A stretch of DNA of 5,518 bases from Dehalococcoidia bacterium (lineage in GTDB: Bacteria; Chloroflexota; Dehalococcoidia; Dehalococcoidales; RBG-16-60-22): assembly GCA_013202615.1 (NCBI GenBank), contig JABMRL010000172.1, positions 1-5,518 on the forward strand. Reading direction: 5' to 3'. The translations under genes were made by a program, and so were the position numbers. Shown here piece after piece: positions 1 through 5,518 of this stretch (positions are counted from its first letter, which is position 1; each line of letters begins with the position of its first letter). A model generated the notes under the pieces. The model searched no databases, was not told the DNA's origin, and saw only the letters and a list, made by a program, of their open reading frames with translations.

Positions 1-1109
1 CACCAATGGATGCCAGCCGGACCGAACCGGCTTATCTGTACCAGATACTTCAAGTGGCTATTGAAGCCGGCGCTGTAACCCTCAATATCCCTGATACCAT
101 GGGCTATTCTATTCCTGAGGAATTTGGCCGCCTGATCGACGGCATTTTCCAGAACGTACCTGACATTGAGAAAACAGTGGTCAGCGTGCACTGCCATAAT
201 GACCTCGGTCTGGCGGTGGCGAATAGCCTGGAGGCGGTCAGGCGGGGGGTCAGGCAGGTGGAATGCACCATCAATGGCATCGGGGAGCGGGCAGGCAATG
301 CTTCACTTGAGGAAATCGTGATGGCTATCAAGACCCGCCGCGATTTATTTGGCCTCGATACGGGTATAGATACCAGGCAAATCTACAAGACGAGCCGGAT
401 GGTAAGCGAGTTGACCGGATTCTCCGTGCAGTCGAATAAAGCCATCGTTGGCGCCAACGCCTTCCGGCATGAGTCCGGGATACACCAGGACGGTGTTATC
501 AAGATGCCCATCACCTTCGAAATCATGGACCCCAAGACCGTGGGCATACCATCAAGCAGCCTGGTGCTGGGCAAATTGAGCGGGCGGCATGCCCTGCGCG
601 AGAGGCTGGCCGAGCTGGGTTACACCCTGGAAGATGAAGACTTCACCCGTGTCTTTCGTGCTTTCAAGGAGCTGGCGGATAAGAAGAAGGAAATAGCCGA
701 CCGGGATATCGAATCGCTGGTTGCCGAAGAGCAACGCACGATTTCAGAAGTTTACCACCTCGACCGCATTCAGATTTCCTGTGGCGACCGTGGCATTCCA
801 ACGGCGTCGGTGGTAATAACCGACTCTGAAGGACAGGCGCAGTCCGATGCCGCGCTGGGCAGCGGGCCGGTTGATGCGGCCTTCAAAGCGGTTGATAAGA
901 TAGTTAAAATGCCCAACACGCTTACCGAATTCAGCGTTAAATCAATAACCGAGGGTATTGACGCCATTGGCGAGGTACTGTGCCGGATTGAGAGTGATGG
1001 CGTTACCTATACCGGGCGAGGAGCGGATACCGATATCATAGTGGCAAGCGCTAAAGCGTATATCAATGCCCTCAACCGGTTGTTGACTGCAAAAAAGAAA
1101 GCTGAGTAG
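1..1109 (+). CDS. leuA: 2-isopropylmalate synthase, 5'-truncated by window edge
   Basis: Catalyses the first committed step of leucine synthesis: acetyl-CoA plus 2-oxoisovalerate gives 2-isopropylmalate (cytoplasmic, divalent-metal dependent). The frame is open to the left edge. The ATG at 6 is an internal Met in a conserved stretch (P-MDASRTEP, matching EDAGRTP in E. coli LeuA), so roughly 140 N-terminal residues are missing. Counting that Met as 1, the TIM-barrel metal motif HCH is at 62-64, NGIGERAGN at 90-98 and SGIHQDG at 157-163. The regulatory LeuA dimerisation domain spans about 250-360, including GSGPVDA at 286-292 and a GRGADTDI stretch near 337-344. An intact C-terminal domain suggests leucine feedback control, by family knowledge. 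The gene ends 8 bases before the mgtC-like gene. A LeuA-like citramalate synthase is the main alternative, since it also feeds LeuCD and LeuB, but the leuCDB context favours LeuA. The first strand of the barrel and its substrate residues lie outside the window. Confidence 0.93.
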   Translation, partial: PMDASRTEPAYLYQILQVAIEAGAVTLNIPDTMGYSIPEEFGRLIDGIFQNVPDIEKTVVSVHCHNDLGLAVANSLEAVRRGVRQVECTINGIGERAGNASLEEIVMAIKTRRDLFGLDTGIDTRQIYKTSRMVSELTGFSVQSNKAIVGANAFRHESGIHQDGVIKMPITFEIMDPKTVGIPSSSLVLGKLSGRHALRERLAELGYTLEDEDFTRVFRAFKELADKKKEIADRDIESLVAEEQRTISEVYHLDRIQISCGDRGIPTASVVITDSEGQAQSDAALGSGPVDAAFKAVDKIVKMPNTLTEFSVKSITEGIDAIGEVLCRIESDGVTYTGRGADTDIIVASAKAYINALNRLLTAKKKAE

Positions 1110-1117
1110 AGCCTGAG

Positions 1118-1519
1118 ATGCCTATCGCACTGGAAATGGTGCTGCGCCTCCTGTTGGCCGCTGCTCTGGGAGTGGCCATCGGCTACCAGAGAGAAAGAGC
1201 CGGAAAACAGGCCGGGTTGAGAACGCATGTGCTTATCTCAACCGGGGCGGCTCTTCTTTCTCTCGTTTCCATTTACGGGTTTGGCGCTGCCAGCGACCCG
1301 TCACGGGTGGCCGCTGGTGTAGTGGTCGGCGTTGGGTTTCTGGGGGCCGGGGTCATCCTGCACCGCCAGGGGGGCATTGTTGAGGGCTTGACCACGGCGG
1401 CCACAATCTGGGTGATGGCTGGTATTGGCCTTGCGGCGGGAGCGGGTTTGTATATCATAGCGGTTGCAGCCGCGGCTATTGTTTTCGGCGCGCTAATCAT
1501 GCCTCGCTGGAAAGGATAG
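1118..1519 (+). CDS. Short MgtC/SapB-family membrane protein
   Basis: A 133-residue, strongly hydrophobic protein of the MgtC/SapB family. Family marks are IGYQRERAGKQAGLRTH at 21-37, RVAAGVVVGVGFLGAGVI at 63-80 and GLTTAATIWVMAGIGLAAG at 90-108. About four to five membrane segments can be placed by hydrophobicity, near 5-22, 36-54, 64-82, 91-108 and 110-127. The cytoplasmic ACT-like C-terminal domain of long MgtC proteins (about 230 aa) is absent, so this is the short form. Members have been linked to growth at low Mg2+ and, in Salmonella, to control of the ATP synthase. The role of short forms is unclear and none is claimed here. The start at 1118 gives a full N-terminal helix, but its Shine-Dalgarno is weak (AGAG at 1108-1111); with only 8 bases after leuA, translational coupling is likely. 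An ATG at 1136 is possible but would clip the first helix. The link to leucine synthesis is unexplained. Confidence 0.9.
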   Translation: MPIALEMVLRLLLAAALGVAIGYQRERAGKQAGLRTHVLISTGAALLSLVSIYGFGAASDPSRVAAGVVVGVGFLGAGVILHRQGGIVEGLTTAATIWVMAGIGLAAGAGLYIIAVAAAAIVFGALIMPRWKG

Positions 1520-1540
1520 AATTCACTTGAGAAGAGCAAA

Positions 1541-1546
1541 GGAAGG
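1541..1546 (+). promoter_or_regulatory. Shine-Dalgarno site of leuC
   Basis: GGAAGG lies 8 bases before the ATG at 1555 and fixes the leuC start. It sits in the 35-base mgtC-leuC gap, the longest gap in the operon. The gap shows no hairpin or promoter I would defend. Confidence 0.8.
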
Positions 1547-1554
1547 AAGTAAAG

Positions 1555-2811
1555 ATGAATCTGGCTGAGAAAATACTGGCGGCACATACGGGTCGAAAAC
1601 GGGTTAGTGCCGGGGAATTCGTCAATGCTAAGGTAGATATTGTTCTGGGAAATGATATCACGGCTCCAATTGCCATAAAGGAGTTCCAGAAAATTGGCGT
1701 GAGCCGTGTCTTTGACCCCAGGAAAATCGTGATGGTGCTCGACCATTTTATGCCTACCCGGGACATCGCCTCCGCCGAGATTGGCAAAATGATGCGTGAG
1801 TTTTGCCGCGAGCAGGACTCCGTGTTCTTTGAAATTGGTAAGGCGGGTATTGAGCATGTGCTGCTGCCGGAGCAGGGTATCGTGCTTCCCGGCCAGGTGG
1901 TCATCGGCGGTGACTCCCATACCTGCACCTATGGGGCGGTAGGCGCCTTTGGCACTGGTGTAGGCTCAACCGATATGGCGGCGGCTATGGCAACCGGAGA
2001 CCTCTGGATGAAGGTTCCCCCGACGGTAAAGTTCGTGTACCACGGCAACCTGGGCAGGTGGGTAAGTGGGAAGGACCTTATCCTCCATACTATCGGCGAC
2101 ATCGGTGTGGACGGTGCGCTTTATTCGGCGATGGAGTTCACCGGTGAAGCGATTGATGCTCTGCCCATGGACGGGCGTTTCACAATGGCCAACATGGCTA
2201 TTGAAGCCGGGGGCAAGGCCGGGCTTTTCCGGGTGGACAACAGAACACAACTTTACATAAAATCTAAAGCAAAGGGTCCCTATAATGTATATGAACCCGA
2301 CCCGGATGCTGAATATGCCAGAGTCATCGAGTATGACGTTACCGGGCTGGAGCCACAGGTGGCTTTTCCCCATTCGCCAGCCAACGTCAGGCCGGTCAGT
2401 CAGGCGGGAGGTGTCGAAATCAACCAGACGATCATCGGCAGCTGCACCAACGGTCGACATGATGACTTGCGGATTGCCGCTCAAATATTAAAAGGGAAGA
2501 AAGTGCATCCCAATGTCCGCTGCATTATTATTCCGGGGTCACAGCAGGTATATGCCGATGCTCTAAAGGAAGGGTTTATTGAGATATTCATTGAGGCTGG
2601 TGCTGCGGTGAGCACGCCTACCTGTGGGCCATGCTTTGGTGGCCATACCGGTGTGCTGGCATCAGGTGAACGCTGTATATCCACCACCAACCGCAACTTT
2701 GTCGGCAGAATGGGGCATCCCAAATCGGAGGTGTATCTCGCCAATCCGGCAGTTGCCGCCGCCAGTACCGTGACCGGCCGAATCACTCACCCCGACGAGA
2801 TTGTGAAATAG
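1555..2811 (+). CDS. leuC: 3-isopropylmalate dehydratase large subunit (short LeuC type)
   Basis: Large subunit of isopropylmalate isomerase. With LeuD it converts 2-isopropylmalate to 3-isopropylmalate through a dehydrated intermediate on a 4Fe-4S cluster. Aconitase-superfamily marks: GDSHTCTYGAVG at 119-130, IGSCTNGR at 294-301, PTCGPCFGGHTG at 355-366 and NRNFVGRMG at 379-387. The three cluster-ligating cysteines are C297, C357 and C360, so the enzyme should be catalytically competent. At 418 residues it is the short, archaeal/anaerobe-type form (E. coli LeuC is about 466). Such proteins also include homoaconitase and methylcitramalate-type isomerases, but leuA and leuB neighbours point to isopropylmalate. 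The start is supported by a strong Shine-Dalgarno and the expected N-terminus (MNLAEKILAAH). Unusually, leuD does not follow directly: 989 bases with two other genes intervene. The next gene begins 8 bases after the stop. Confidence 0.96.
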   Translation: MNLAEKILAAHTGRKRVSAGEFVNAKVDIVLGNDITAPIAIKEFQKIGVSRVFDPRKIVMVLDHFMPTRDIASAEIGKMMREFCREQDSVFFEIGKAGIEHVLLPEQGIVLPGQVVIGGDSHTCTYGAVGAFGTGVGSTDMAAAMATGDLWMKVPPTVKFVYHGNLGRWVSGKDLILHTIGDIGVDGALYSAMEFTGEAIDALPMDGRFTMANMAIEAGGKAGLFRVDNRTQLYIKSKAKGPYNVYEPDPDAEYARVIEYDVTGLEPQVAFPHSPANVRPVSQAGGVEINQTIIGSCTNGRHDDLRIAAQILKGKKVHPNVRCIIIPGSQQVYADALKEGFIEIFIEAGAAVSTPTCGPCFGGHTGVLASGERCISTTNRNFVGRMGHPKSEVYLANPAVAAASTVTGRITHPDEIVK

Positions 2812-2819
2812 AACAGGCA

Positions 2820-3278
2820 ATGCGAAAAAAAGAGAAGGAAATCACTGACCCCGCTGAGATAGAGCAAATCATAAAGCAGGCGAAGGTATGCCGGCTTGGT
2901 CTCGTGGATGGCAGTGAACCTTACGTGGTGCCGGTCTGCTTCGGCTACGAAAAGAACGCTTTCTATTTCCATTGCGCGCCGGAAGGCCGTAAATTAGAGC
3001 TTATCAGGAATAATAATCAGGTCTGCGTGGAGATAGACACGGATGTTGAGATTACCAGTGCCGAAAAACCCTGCGGCTGGTCAACCAGATATCGGAGCGT
3101 TATCGGCGTGGGTCGCGCGCATATCCTGAATGATGAAGCCGACAAAATTCGTGGTTTGACGGTGCTTATGCGGCAGTTTGGGGAAAAAGGGCCGGCCGTG
3201 TCATTTGAAAAGGCTGACCGCACGGCGGTGGTAAGAATTGATATCGAAAATATCACCGGGAAAAAGTCGGGCTACTGA
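2820..3278 (+). CDS. Pyridoxamine 5'-phosphate oxidase family (NimA-like split barrel) protein
   Basis: A 152-residue predicted flavin-binding split-barrel protein of the Pyridox_ox_2 / Nim-like group. Typical marks: the N-terminus MRKKEKEITD followed by CRLGLVDGSEPYVVPVCFGY at 24-43, the strand and turn FYFHCAPEGRK at 48-58 with the conserved His at 51, the CGWSTRYRSVIGVGRA segment at 85-100, and the closing ENITGKK at 143-149. The length is normal and the protein looks complete. Family members bind FMN or related cofactors; a few (Nim) confer nitroimidazole resistance, but most are uncharacterised, and a true PdxH role is not supported. The start at 2820 matches the family N-terminus although the Shine-Dalgarno is poor (CAGG ending 2 bases from the ATG), suggesting coupling to leuC, which stops 8 bases upstream. 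It sits 12 bases before the MGMT-like gene, so the two may be a pair. The substrate is unknown. Confidence 0.88.
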   Translation: MRKKEKEITDPAEIEQIIKQAKVCRLGLVDGSEPYVVPVCFGYEKNAFYFHCAPEGRKLELIRNNNQVCVEIDTDVEITSAEKPCGWSTRYRSVIGVGRAHILNDEADKIRGLTVLMRQFGEKGPAVSFEKADRTAVVRIDIENITGKKSGY

Positions 3279-3279
3279 A

Positions 3280-3285
3280 GAGGTG
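3280..3285 (+). promoter_or_regulatory. Shine-Dalgarno site of the MGMT-like gene
   Basis: GAGGTG lies 5 bases before the ATG at 3291. It favours that start over the in-frame ATG at 3300, which would be 14 bases away. The site begins just after the stop of the preceding gene. Confidence 0.7.
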
Positions 3286-3290
3286 GAGCG

Positions 3291-3785
3291 ATGGTCAGGA
3301 TGCGGAAAAGCTGGCGCGAGAAACTGCACGATAGCAAAGACCTGCCCAGGGTGATTGAAATTAACGATAAGATGAGCAAGCGCTGGGGGACAGGGACCTG
3401 TGTCATTCCCGCCCCCATTGAAGTCGACGAAGCTATGAGGAGTGTCCCGGAGGGCAGGCTGGTGACAATCAACCGTATCCGCGAGTTCCTGGCCCGAAAG
3501 CATGGTGCCAGCATTGGCTACCCCATCACCACCGGAATCTTTTGTAACATCGCTGCCCGTGCCGCCGATGAAGACGTTGGTGAAGGCAAGAAAGAGTTCA
3601 CCCCTTACTGGCGGACTCTGAAATCGAAAGGGGAGCTGAACGAAAAATACCCGGGCGGCGTGGAAGCACAGGCGTCCCGGCTTCAGGTCGAAGGGCACAC
3701 CATTGAGCCGGGTAGGGGAAAGAAGCCACCGGTAGTGAGGATTTTGAAAAGATGCTGGTGGAGATTTGATAAACATATTAACTAA
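3291..3785 (+). CDS. MGMT-family alkyltransferase-like protein lacking the catalytic Cys; 3' end probably frameshifted
   Basis: A 164-residue protein resembling the DNA-binding domain of O6-alkylguanine-DNA alkyltransferases. Recognisable parts are VPEGRLVTINRIREFLARKH at 52-71 (the P-x-G-x-V-T-x-x-x-I helix-turn-helix entry) and TPYWRTLKSKGELN at 104-117, which occupies the place of the PCHRVV active site. Cys is replaced by Tyr106 and the following His by Trp107, so alkyl transfer is not expected. No Arg finger (as in RAVG) is evident between them. This resembles alkyltransferase-like (ATL) proteins, which bind damaged bases and recruit nucleotide excision repair; that role is only an inference here. 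The basic N-terminal extension (about 1-40) seems to belong to this subgroup. After residue 149 the sequence turns into an atypical tail (RILKRCWWRFDKHIN), while another frame gives DFEKMLVEI and a stop at 3767-3769, suggesting a lost base. It is co-directional with its neighbours and ends 15 bases before leuD. Confidence 0.75.
   Translation: MVRMRKSWREKLHDSKDLPRVIEINDKMSKRWGTGTCVIPAPIEVDEAMRSVPEGRLVTINRIREFLARKHGASIGYPITTGIFCNIAARAADEDVGEGKKEFTPYWRTLKSKGELNEKYPGGVEAQASRLQVEGHTIEPGRGKKPPVVRILKRCWWRFDKHIN
3716..3769 (+). other. Candidate displaced C-terminus of the MGMT-like gene (frameshift site near 3738)
   Basis: Read in the frame of GGT at 3731, the DNA encodes GSEDFEKMLVEI followed by TGA at 3767-3769. 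That is a natural-looking protein end, unlike the Cys/Trp-rich tail of the annotated frame. Adding one base just before 3738 would join PPVV (residues 146-149) to x-DFEKMLVEI and give a protein of about 159 residues. The alternative frame is closed upstream by TAG at 3713-3715, so the tail cannot be a gene of its own. It could be a real mutation or a sequencing/assembly error. Confidence 0.5.
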
Positions 3786-3790
3786 GGAGG
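3784..3790 (+). promoter_or_regulatory. Strong Shine-Dalgarno site of leuD, overlapping the upstream stop
   Basis: AAGGAGG, within TAAGGAGGTT, lies 10 bases before the leuD ATG at 3801 and is the strongest ribosome site in the window. Its first two bases belong to the TAA that ends the MGMT-like frame. If the MGMT-like gene originally ended at 3769, the overlap is a by-product of the frameshift and ribosomes now run into the site. Confidence 0.85.
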
Positions 3791-3800
3791 TTATTTTTTA

Positions 3801-4301
3801 ATGCTAAAAGGCAAAGTTCATAAGTACGGCGCCGATGTGAATACCGATGTCATCATTCCGGCGCGTTATCTGAATATTTATGACCCGGTGGAGCTGGCCA
3901 AGCACTGCATGGAAGATATTGACGAGGATTTTTTGAAGAGGGTGGAGCCGGGCGATATCGTGGTGGCGACCACCAATTTTGGCTGCGGCTCCTCGCGGGA
4001 GCATGCCCCGATGGCGCTCAAGGCAGTCGGCATTTCCTGCGTTATCGCCAGGAGCTTCGCCCGCATATTCTTCCGCAATGCCATCAATATAGGGTTGCCT
4101 CTCCTCGAAAGCGATGAGGCGGTGGATAATACCGAAGCCGGTGATATTGTGGAAGTTGACCTCTCCAAAGGTGAGATAAAAAACGTAACCAGGAACCTGA
4201 CCTTTACCGCCAGCCCTTATCCCGATTTCATGGCCGAGATTATTTCCTCCGGCGGGTTGATTGAGTACACGAAGAAGCGTTTAACGAGCGGGAGAGTTTA
4301 A
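3801..4301 (+). CDS. leuD: 3-isopropylmalate dehydratase small subunit (short LeuD type)
   Basis: Small, swivelling-domain subunit of isopropylmalate isomerase. It partners LeuC and supplies substrate-binding residues. Marks: the N-terminal [22 protein letters not shown] at 3-24, the family signature [12 protein letters not shown] at 59-70, and [20 protein letters not shown] at 83-102. At 166 residues it is the short form that pairs with about 420-residue LeuC (E. coli LeuD is about 201). The loop after the first strand pair reads YLNI (23-26); this loop is known to influence substrate choice among isopropylmalate isomerase and homoaconitase small subunits, and I cannot assign specificity from it alone. 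The start is fixed by the strong Shine-Dalgarno at 3784-3790. Only one base separates the stop from the leuB ATG, so leuD and leuB are probably translationally coupled. The gene appears complete. Confidence 0.96.
   Translation: MLKGKVHKYGADVNTDVIIPARYLNIYDPVELAKHCMEDIDEDFLKRVEPGDIVVATTNFGCGSSREHAPMALKAVGISCVIARSFARIFFRNAINIGLPLLESDEAVDNTEAGDIVEVDLSKGEIKNVTRNLTFTASPYPDFMAEIISSGGLIEYTKKRLTSGRV
4290..4294 (+). promoter_or_regulatory. Shine-Dalgarno site of leuB inside the leuD 3' end
   Basis: GGGAG lies 8 bases before the leuB ATG at 4303, within the last codons of leuD. It supports that start and suggests coupled translation of leuD and leuB. Confidence 0.65.
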
Positions 4302-4302
4302 A

Positions 4303-5391
4303 ATGAAGTTTCGCATTGTGGTCTTGCCCGGAGATGGCGTTGGCCCGGAAATTACGCAGGCCGCGGTCGATGTACTTCAGGCTGTGGGCAAGAAATACGG
4401 GCACACATTTGACCTGTATAATGGCCTTATCGGCGGAGTGGCGATTGATGTCACCGGGATGCCGCTGCCGTTGGACGTGCTGACGATGAGCAAGAAAAGC
4501 GATGCCGTGCTGCTGGGCGCGGTCGGCGACCCCAAATTTGATGCTCCCGACATAAAGGTACGCCCCGAAGAGGGTATTCTGGGGCTGCGCCGGAAGCTGG
4601 GGTTATTCGCCAACCTGCGTCCGGTCAGGACTCTCCCGATGCTGATTAATGCCTCCAATTTAAAGCCCGAAGTTGTGGAAGGGGTTGACTTCATCTTTGT
4701 CCGTGAGCTTACCGGCGGGCTCTACTTTGGCCGACCCAAAAAGCGCTGGCAAGCCTCCGGTGGCTGGCGTGCGGTGGATACTATGACCTACTCGGAGGGG
4801 GAGATTGAGCGCATTGTAAGGGTTGGTTTTGAGCTTGCCCGGGGAAGAAAGAAAAGACTCATCTCCGTTGACAAGGCCAATGTGCTGGAATGTTCTCGAC
4901 TGTGGCGACAGGTGGCGACAGACCTTTCCCAAAGTTACCCCGATGTGGAGTTGGAGCACATGCTGGTTGATGCCTGTTCCATGCGCTTGATACAGAACCC
5001 GAAGCATTTTGACGTCATCGTCTCCGAGAACACGTTTGGCGATATCCTGACCGACGAAGCCTCGATGCTGGCCGGTTCAATGGGGATGCTGCCCTCCGCC
5101 AGCCTGGCCGGTATACCTCAGGAAGGTGCCAGAACGCCCGGTCTTTACGAACCGGCTCATGGCAGCGCACCCCGCCGCGCCGGGCAGAACCTGGCCAACC
5201 CCATTGCTACCATATTGAGCATGGCGATGATGCTCCGTTATTCCTGCGGCCTGGACAGAGAAGCACAGGCGGTGGAGACAGCTGTAATTGACGTGTTGAA
5301 CGAGGGTTCCCGCACCTATGACATTATGGATGAAGGCCAAAGGCAGGTCGGAACCAGGGAAATGGGCGAACTCGTTGCCGGAAAAGTATAA
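4303..5391 (+). CDS. leuB: 3-isopropylmalate dehydrogenase with atypical cofactor-site residues
   Basis: Oxidatively decarboxylates 3-isopropylmalate to 2-oxoisocaproate. It has the usual length (362 aa), is cytoplasmic and is normally an NAD-dependent dimer. Active-site residues line up with Thermus LeuB: substrate arginines R96, R106 and R134, Tyr141 in YFGRPKKR, Lys191 in VDKANVLE, and metal ligands D223, D247 and D251 (NTFGDILTDEASMLAGSMG at 243-261). The isopropyl pocket E89, I92, L93 and V194 is kept, which argues for isopropylmalate over isocitrate or tartrate. The oddity is in the adenosine-binding loop: HGSAPRRAG at 286-294 has Arg291-Arg292 where family members have Asp-Ile, the pair that favours NAD. 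This could shift preference towards NADP. The rest of the loop (QNLANPIATILSMAMMLRYS) is normal, so a frameshift is unlikely. The start follows leuD by one base. Downstream, 12 bases separate it from a convergent gene. Confidence 0.96.
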   Translation: MKFRIVVLPGDGVGPEITQAAVDVLQAVGKKYGHTFDLYNGLIGGVAIDVTGMPLPLDVLTMSKKSDAVLLGAVGDPKFDAPDIKVRPEEGILGLRRKLGLFANLRPVRTLPMLINASNLKPEVVEGVDFIFVRELTGGLYFGRPKKRWQASGGWRAVDTMTYSEGEIERIVRVGFELARGRKKRLISVDKANVLECSRLWRQVATDLSQSYPDVELEHMLVDACSMRLIQNPKHFDVIVSENTFGDILTDEASMLAGSMGMLPSASLAGIPQEGARTPGLYEPAHGSAPRRAGQNLANPIATILSMAMMLRYSCGLDREAQAVETAVIDVLNEGSRTYDIMDEGQRQVGTREMGELVAGKV

Positions 5392-5403
5392 TAAGAGGCA
5401 GCC

Positions 5404-5518
5404 TTACTTCTTCTGCATGAGTTCGATTGAAAAGCCGCCAATGGCATCGGTGCCGAAATAAGCCCATATCACCCTCGGTGTTTCGGCACTCTGGGTGATT
5501 TTAAATCCCTTCTCGGCC
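5404..5518 (-). CDS. C-terminal end of a probable VOC (glyoxalase-fold) protein, cut by window edge
   Basis: On the - strand the frame ending in TAA (5406-5404) stays open to the right edge and gives 37 residues: a start in AEKGFKITQSAETP, then VIWAYFGTDAIGG, and the end FSIELMQKK. The pattern of a strand leading to AYF-x-T, a short turn with GG, and a closing I-E-L-M-Q is typical of the last beta-alpha-beta-beta-beta unit of VOC-family proteins such as glyoxalase I or methylmalonyl-CoA epimerase. The Glu of IEL would be the family's C-terminal metal ligand. The fragment is too short to assign a substrate. It converges on leuB with a 12-base gap and belongs to a different transcript, so it gives no information on the leu operon. 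Confidence 0.6.
   Translation of the reverse strand, partial: AEKGFKITQSAETPRVIWAYFGTDAIGGFSIELMQKK

Noticed and set aside
6..8. ATG at 6 as the leuA start
   Set aside because: The frame is open to the window edge and the Met lies inside a conserved LeuA segment; the real start is upstream.
1520..1554. Possible promoter or attenuator in the mgtC-leuC gap
   Set aside because: Only 35 bases, with no hairpin and no credible -35/-10 pair beyond the ribosome site.
1273..1920. Long - strand open frame (215 codons) across mgtC and leuC
   Set aside because: It is antisense to two clearly recognisable genes, its translation shows no family features, and it spans their boundary. Treated as a shadow.
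1966..2484. - strand open frame (172 codons) inside leuC
   Set aside because: Lies wholly opposite conserved leuC sequence and has low-complexity, unrecognisable translation.
2066..2491. Two short + strand open frames inside leuC
   Set aside because: They are out of frame with leuC, which is intact and conserved throughout, so they do not indicate a frameshift.
3201..3776. - strand open frame (191 codons) across the split-barrel and MGMT-like genes
   Set aside because: The + strand genes have family motifs and ribosome sites; this frame has neither.
4902..4921. Perfect tandem copy of a 10-base unit (GTGGCGACAG) in leuB
   Set aside because: The spacing between conserved W201 and Y212 equals that of normal LeuB proteins, so no insertion occurred; chance repetition is the simplest view.
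1..5518. Mobile element or recent transfer explaining the three inserted genes
   Set aside because: No inverted repeats, target-site duplications, transposase or integrase fragments are visible, and base usage shows no obvious step by eye.

Overview
This window holds most of a leucine biosynthesis operon from a bacterium, all on the + strand. The order is leuA (5' end cut off) - mgtC/sapB-like - leuC - pyridoxamine-5'-phosphate-oxidase-family gene - MGMT/ATL-like gene - leuD - leuB. A convergent fragment on the - strand at the right edge looks like the end of a VOC (glyoxalase-fold) protein. Gaps between the + strand genes are 1 to 35 bases, so they are most simply read as one transcript. No intergenic stretch approaches 300 bases, and I see no tRNA, rRNA, CRISPR array, insertion sequence or riboswitch. 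Any promoter or leader/attenuator lies upstream of the window.

Organism: LeuC (418 aa) and LeuD (166 aa) are the short form of isopropylmalate isomerase found in archaea and many anaerobic or deep-branching bacteria, not the roughly 466 + 201 aa enterobacterial form. Strong Shine-Dalgarno sites before leuC and leuD, moderately high G+C by eye, and the leuA-leuC-leuD-leuB order recall Chloroflexota (Dehalococcoidia-like), possibly a metagenome-derived genome. This is an inference from recalled gene order and protein style, not a demonstrated assignment.

How the genes work together: LeuA joins acetyl-CoA to 2-oxoisovalerate, LeuCD isomerises 2-isopropylmalate to 3-isopropylmalate, and LeuB oxidises it towards 2-oxoisocaproate, the precursor of leucine. 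Three genes with no obvious leucine role are threaded between them: a small MgtC-like membrane protein after leuA, and an FMN-type split-barrel protein plus an alkyltransferase-like DNA-binding protein that separate the two isomerase subunit genes by about 1 kb.

Main points for a second look: (1) LeuB carries Arg-Arg where the NAD-determining Asp-Ile of isopropylmalate dehydrogenases is expected, so its cofactor preference may differ; (2) the MGMT-like protein has PYWR in place of the catalytic PCHR, so it should not transfer alkyl groups; (3) the 3' end of that gene looks frameshifted. I see no convincing entirely new biological system. The closest candidate is the split-barrel + ATL-like pair embedded in the operon.
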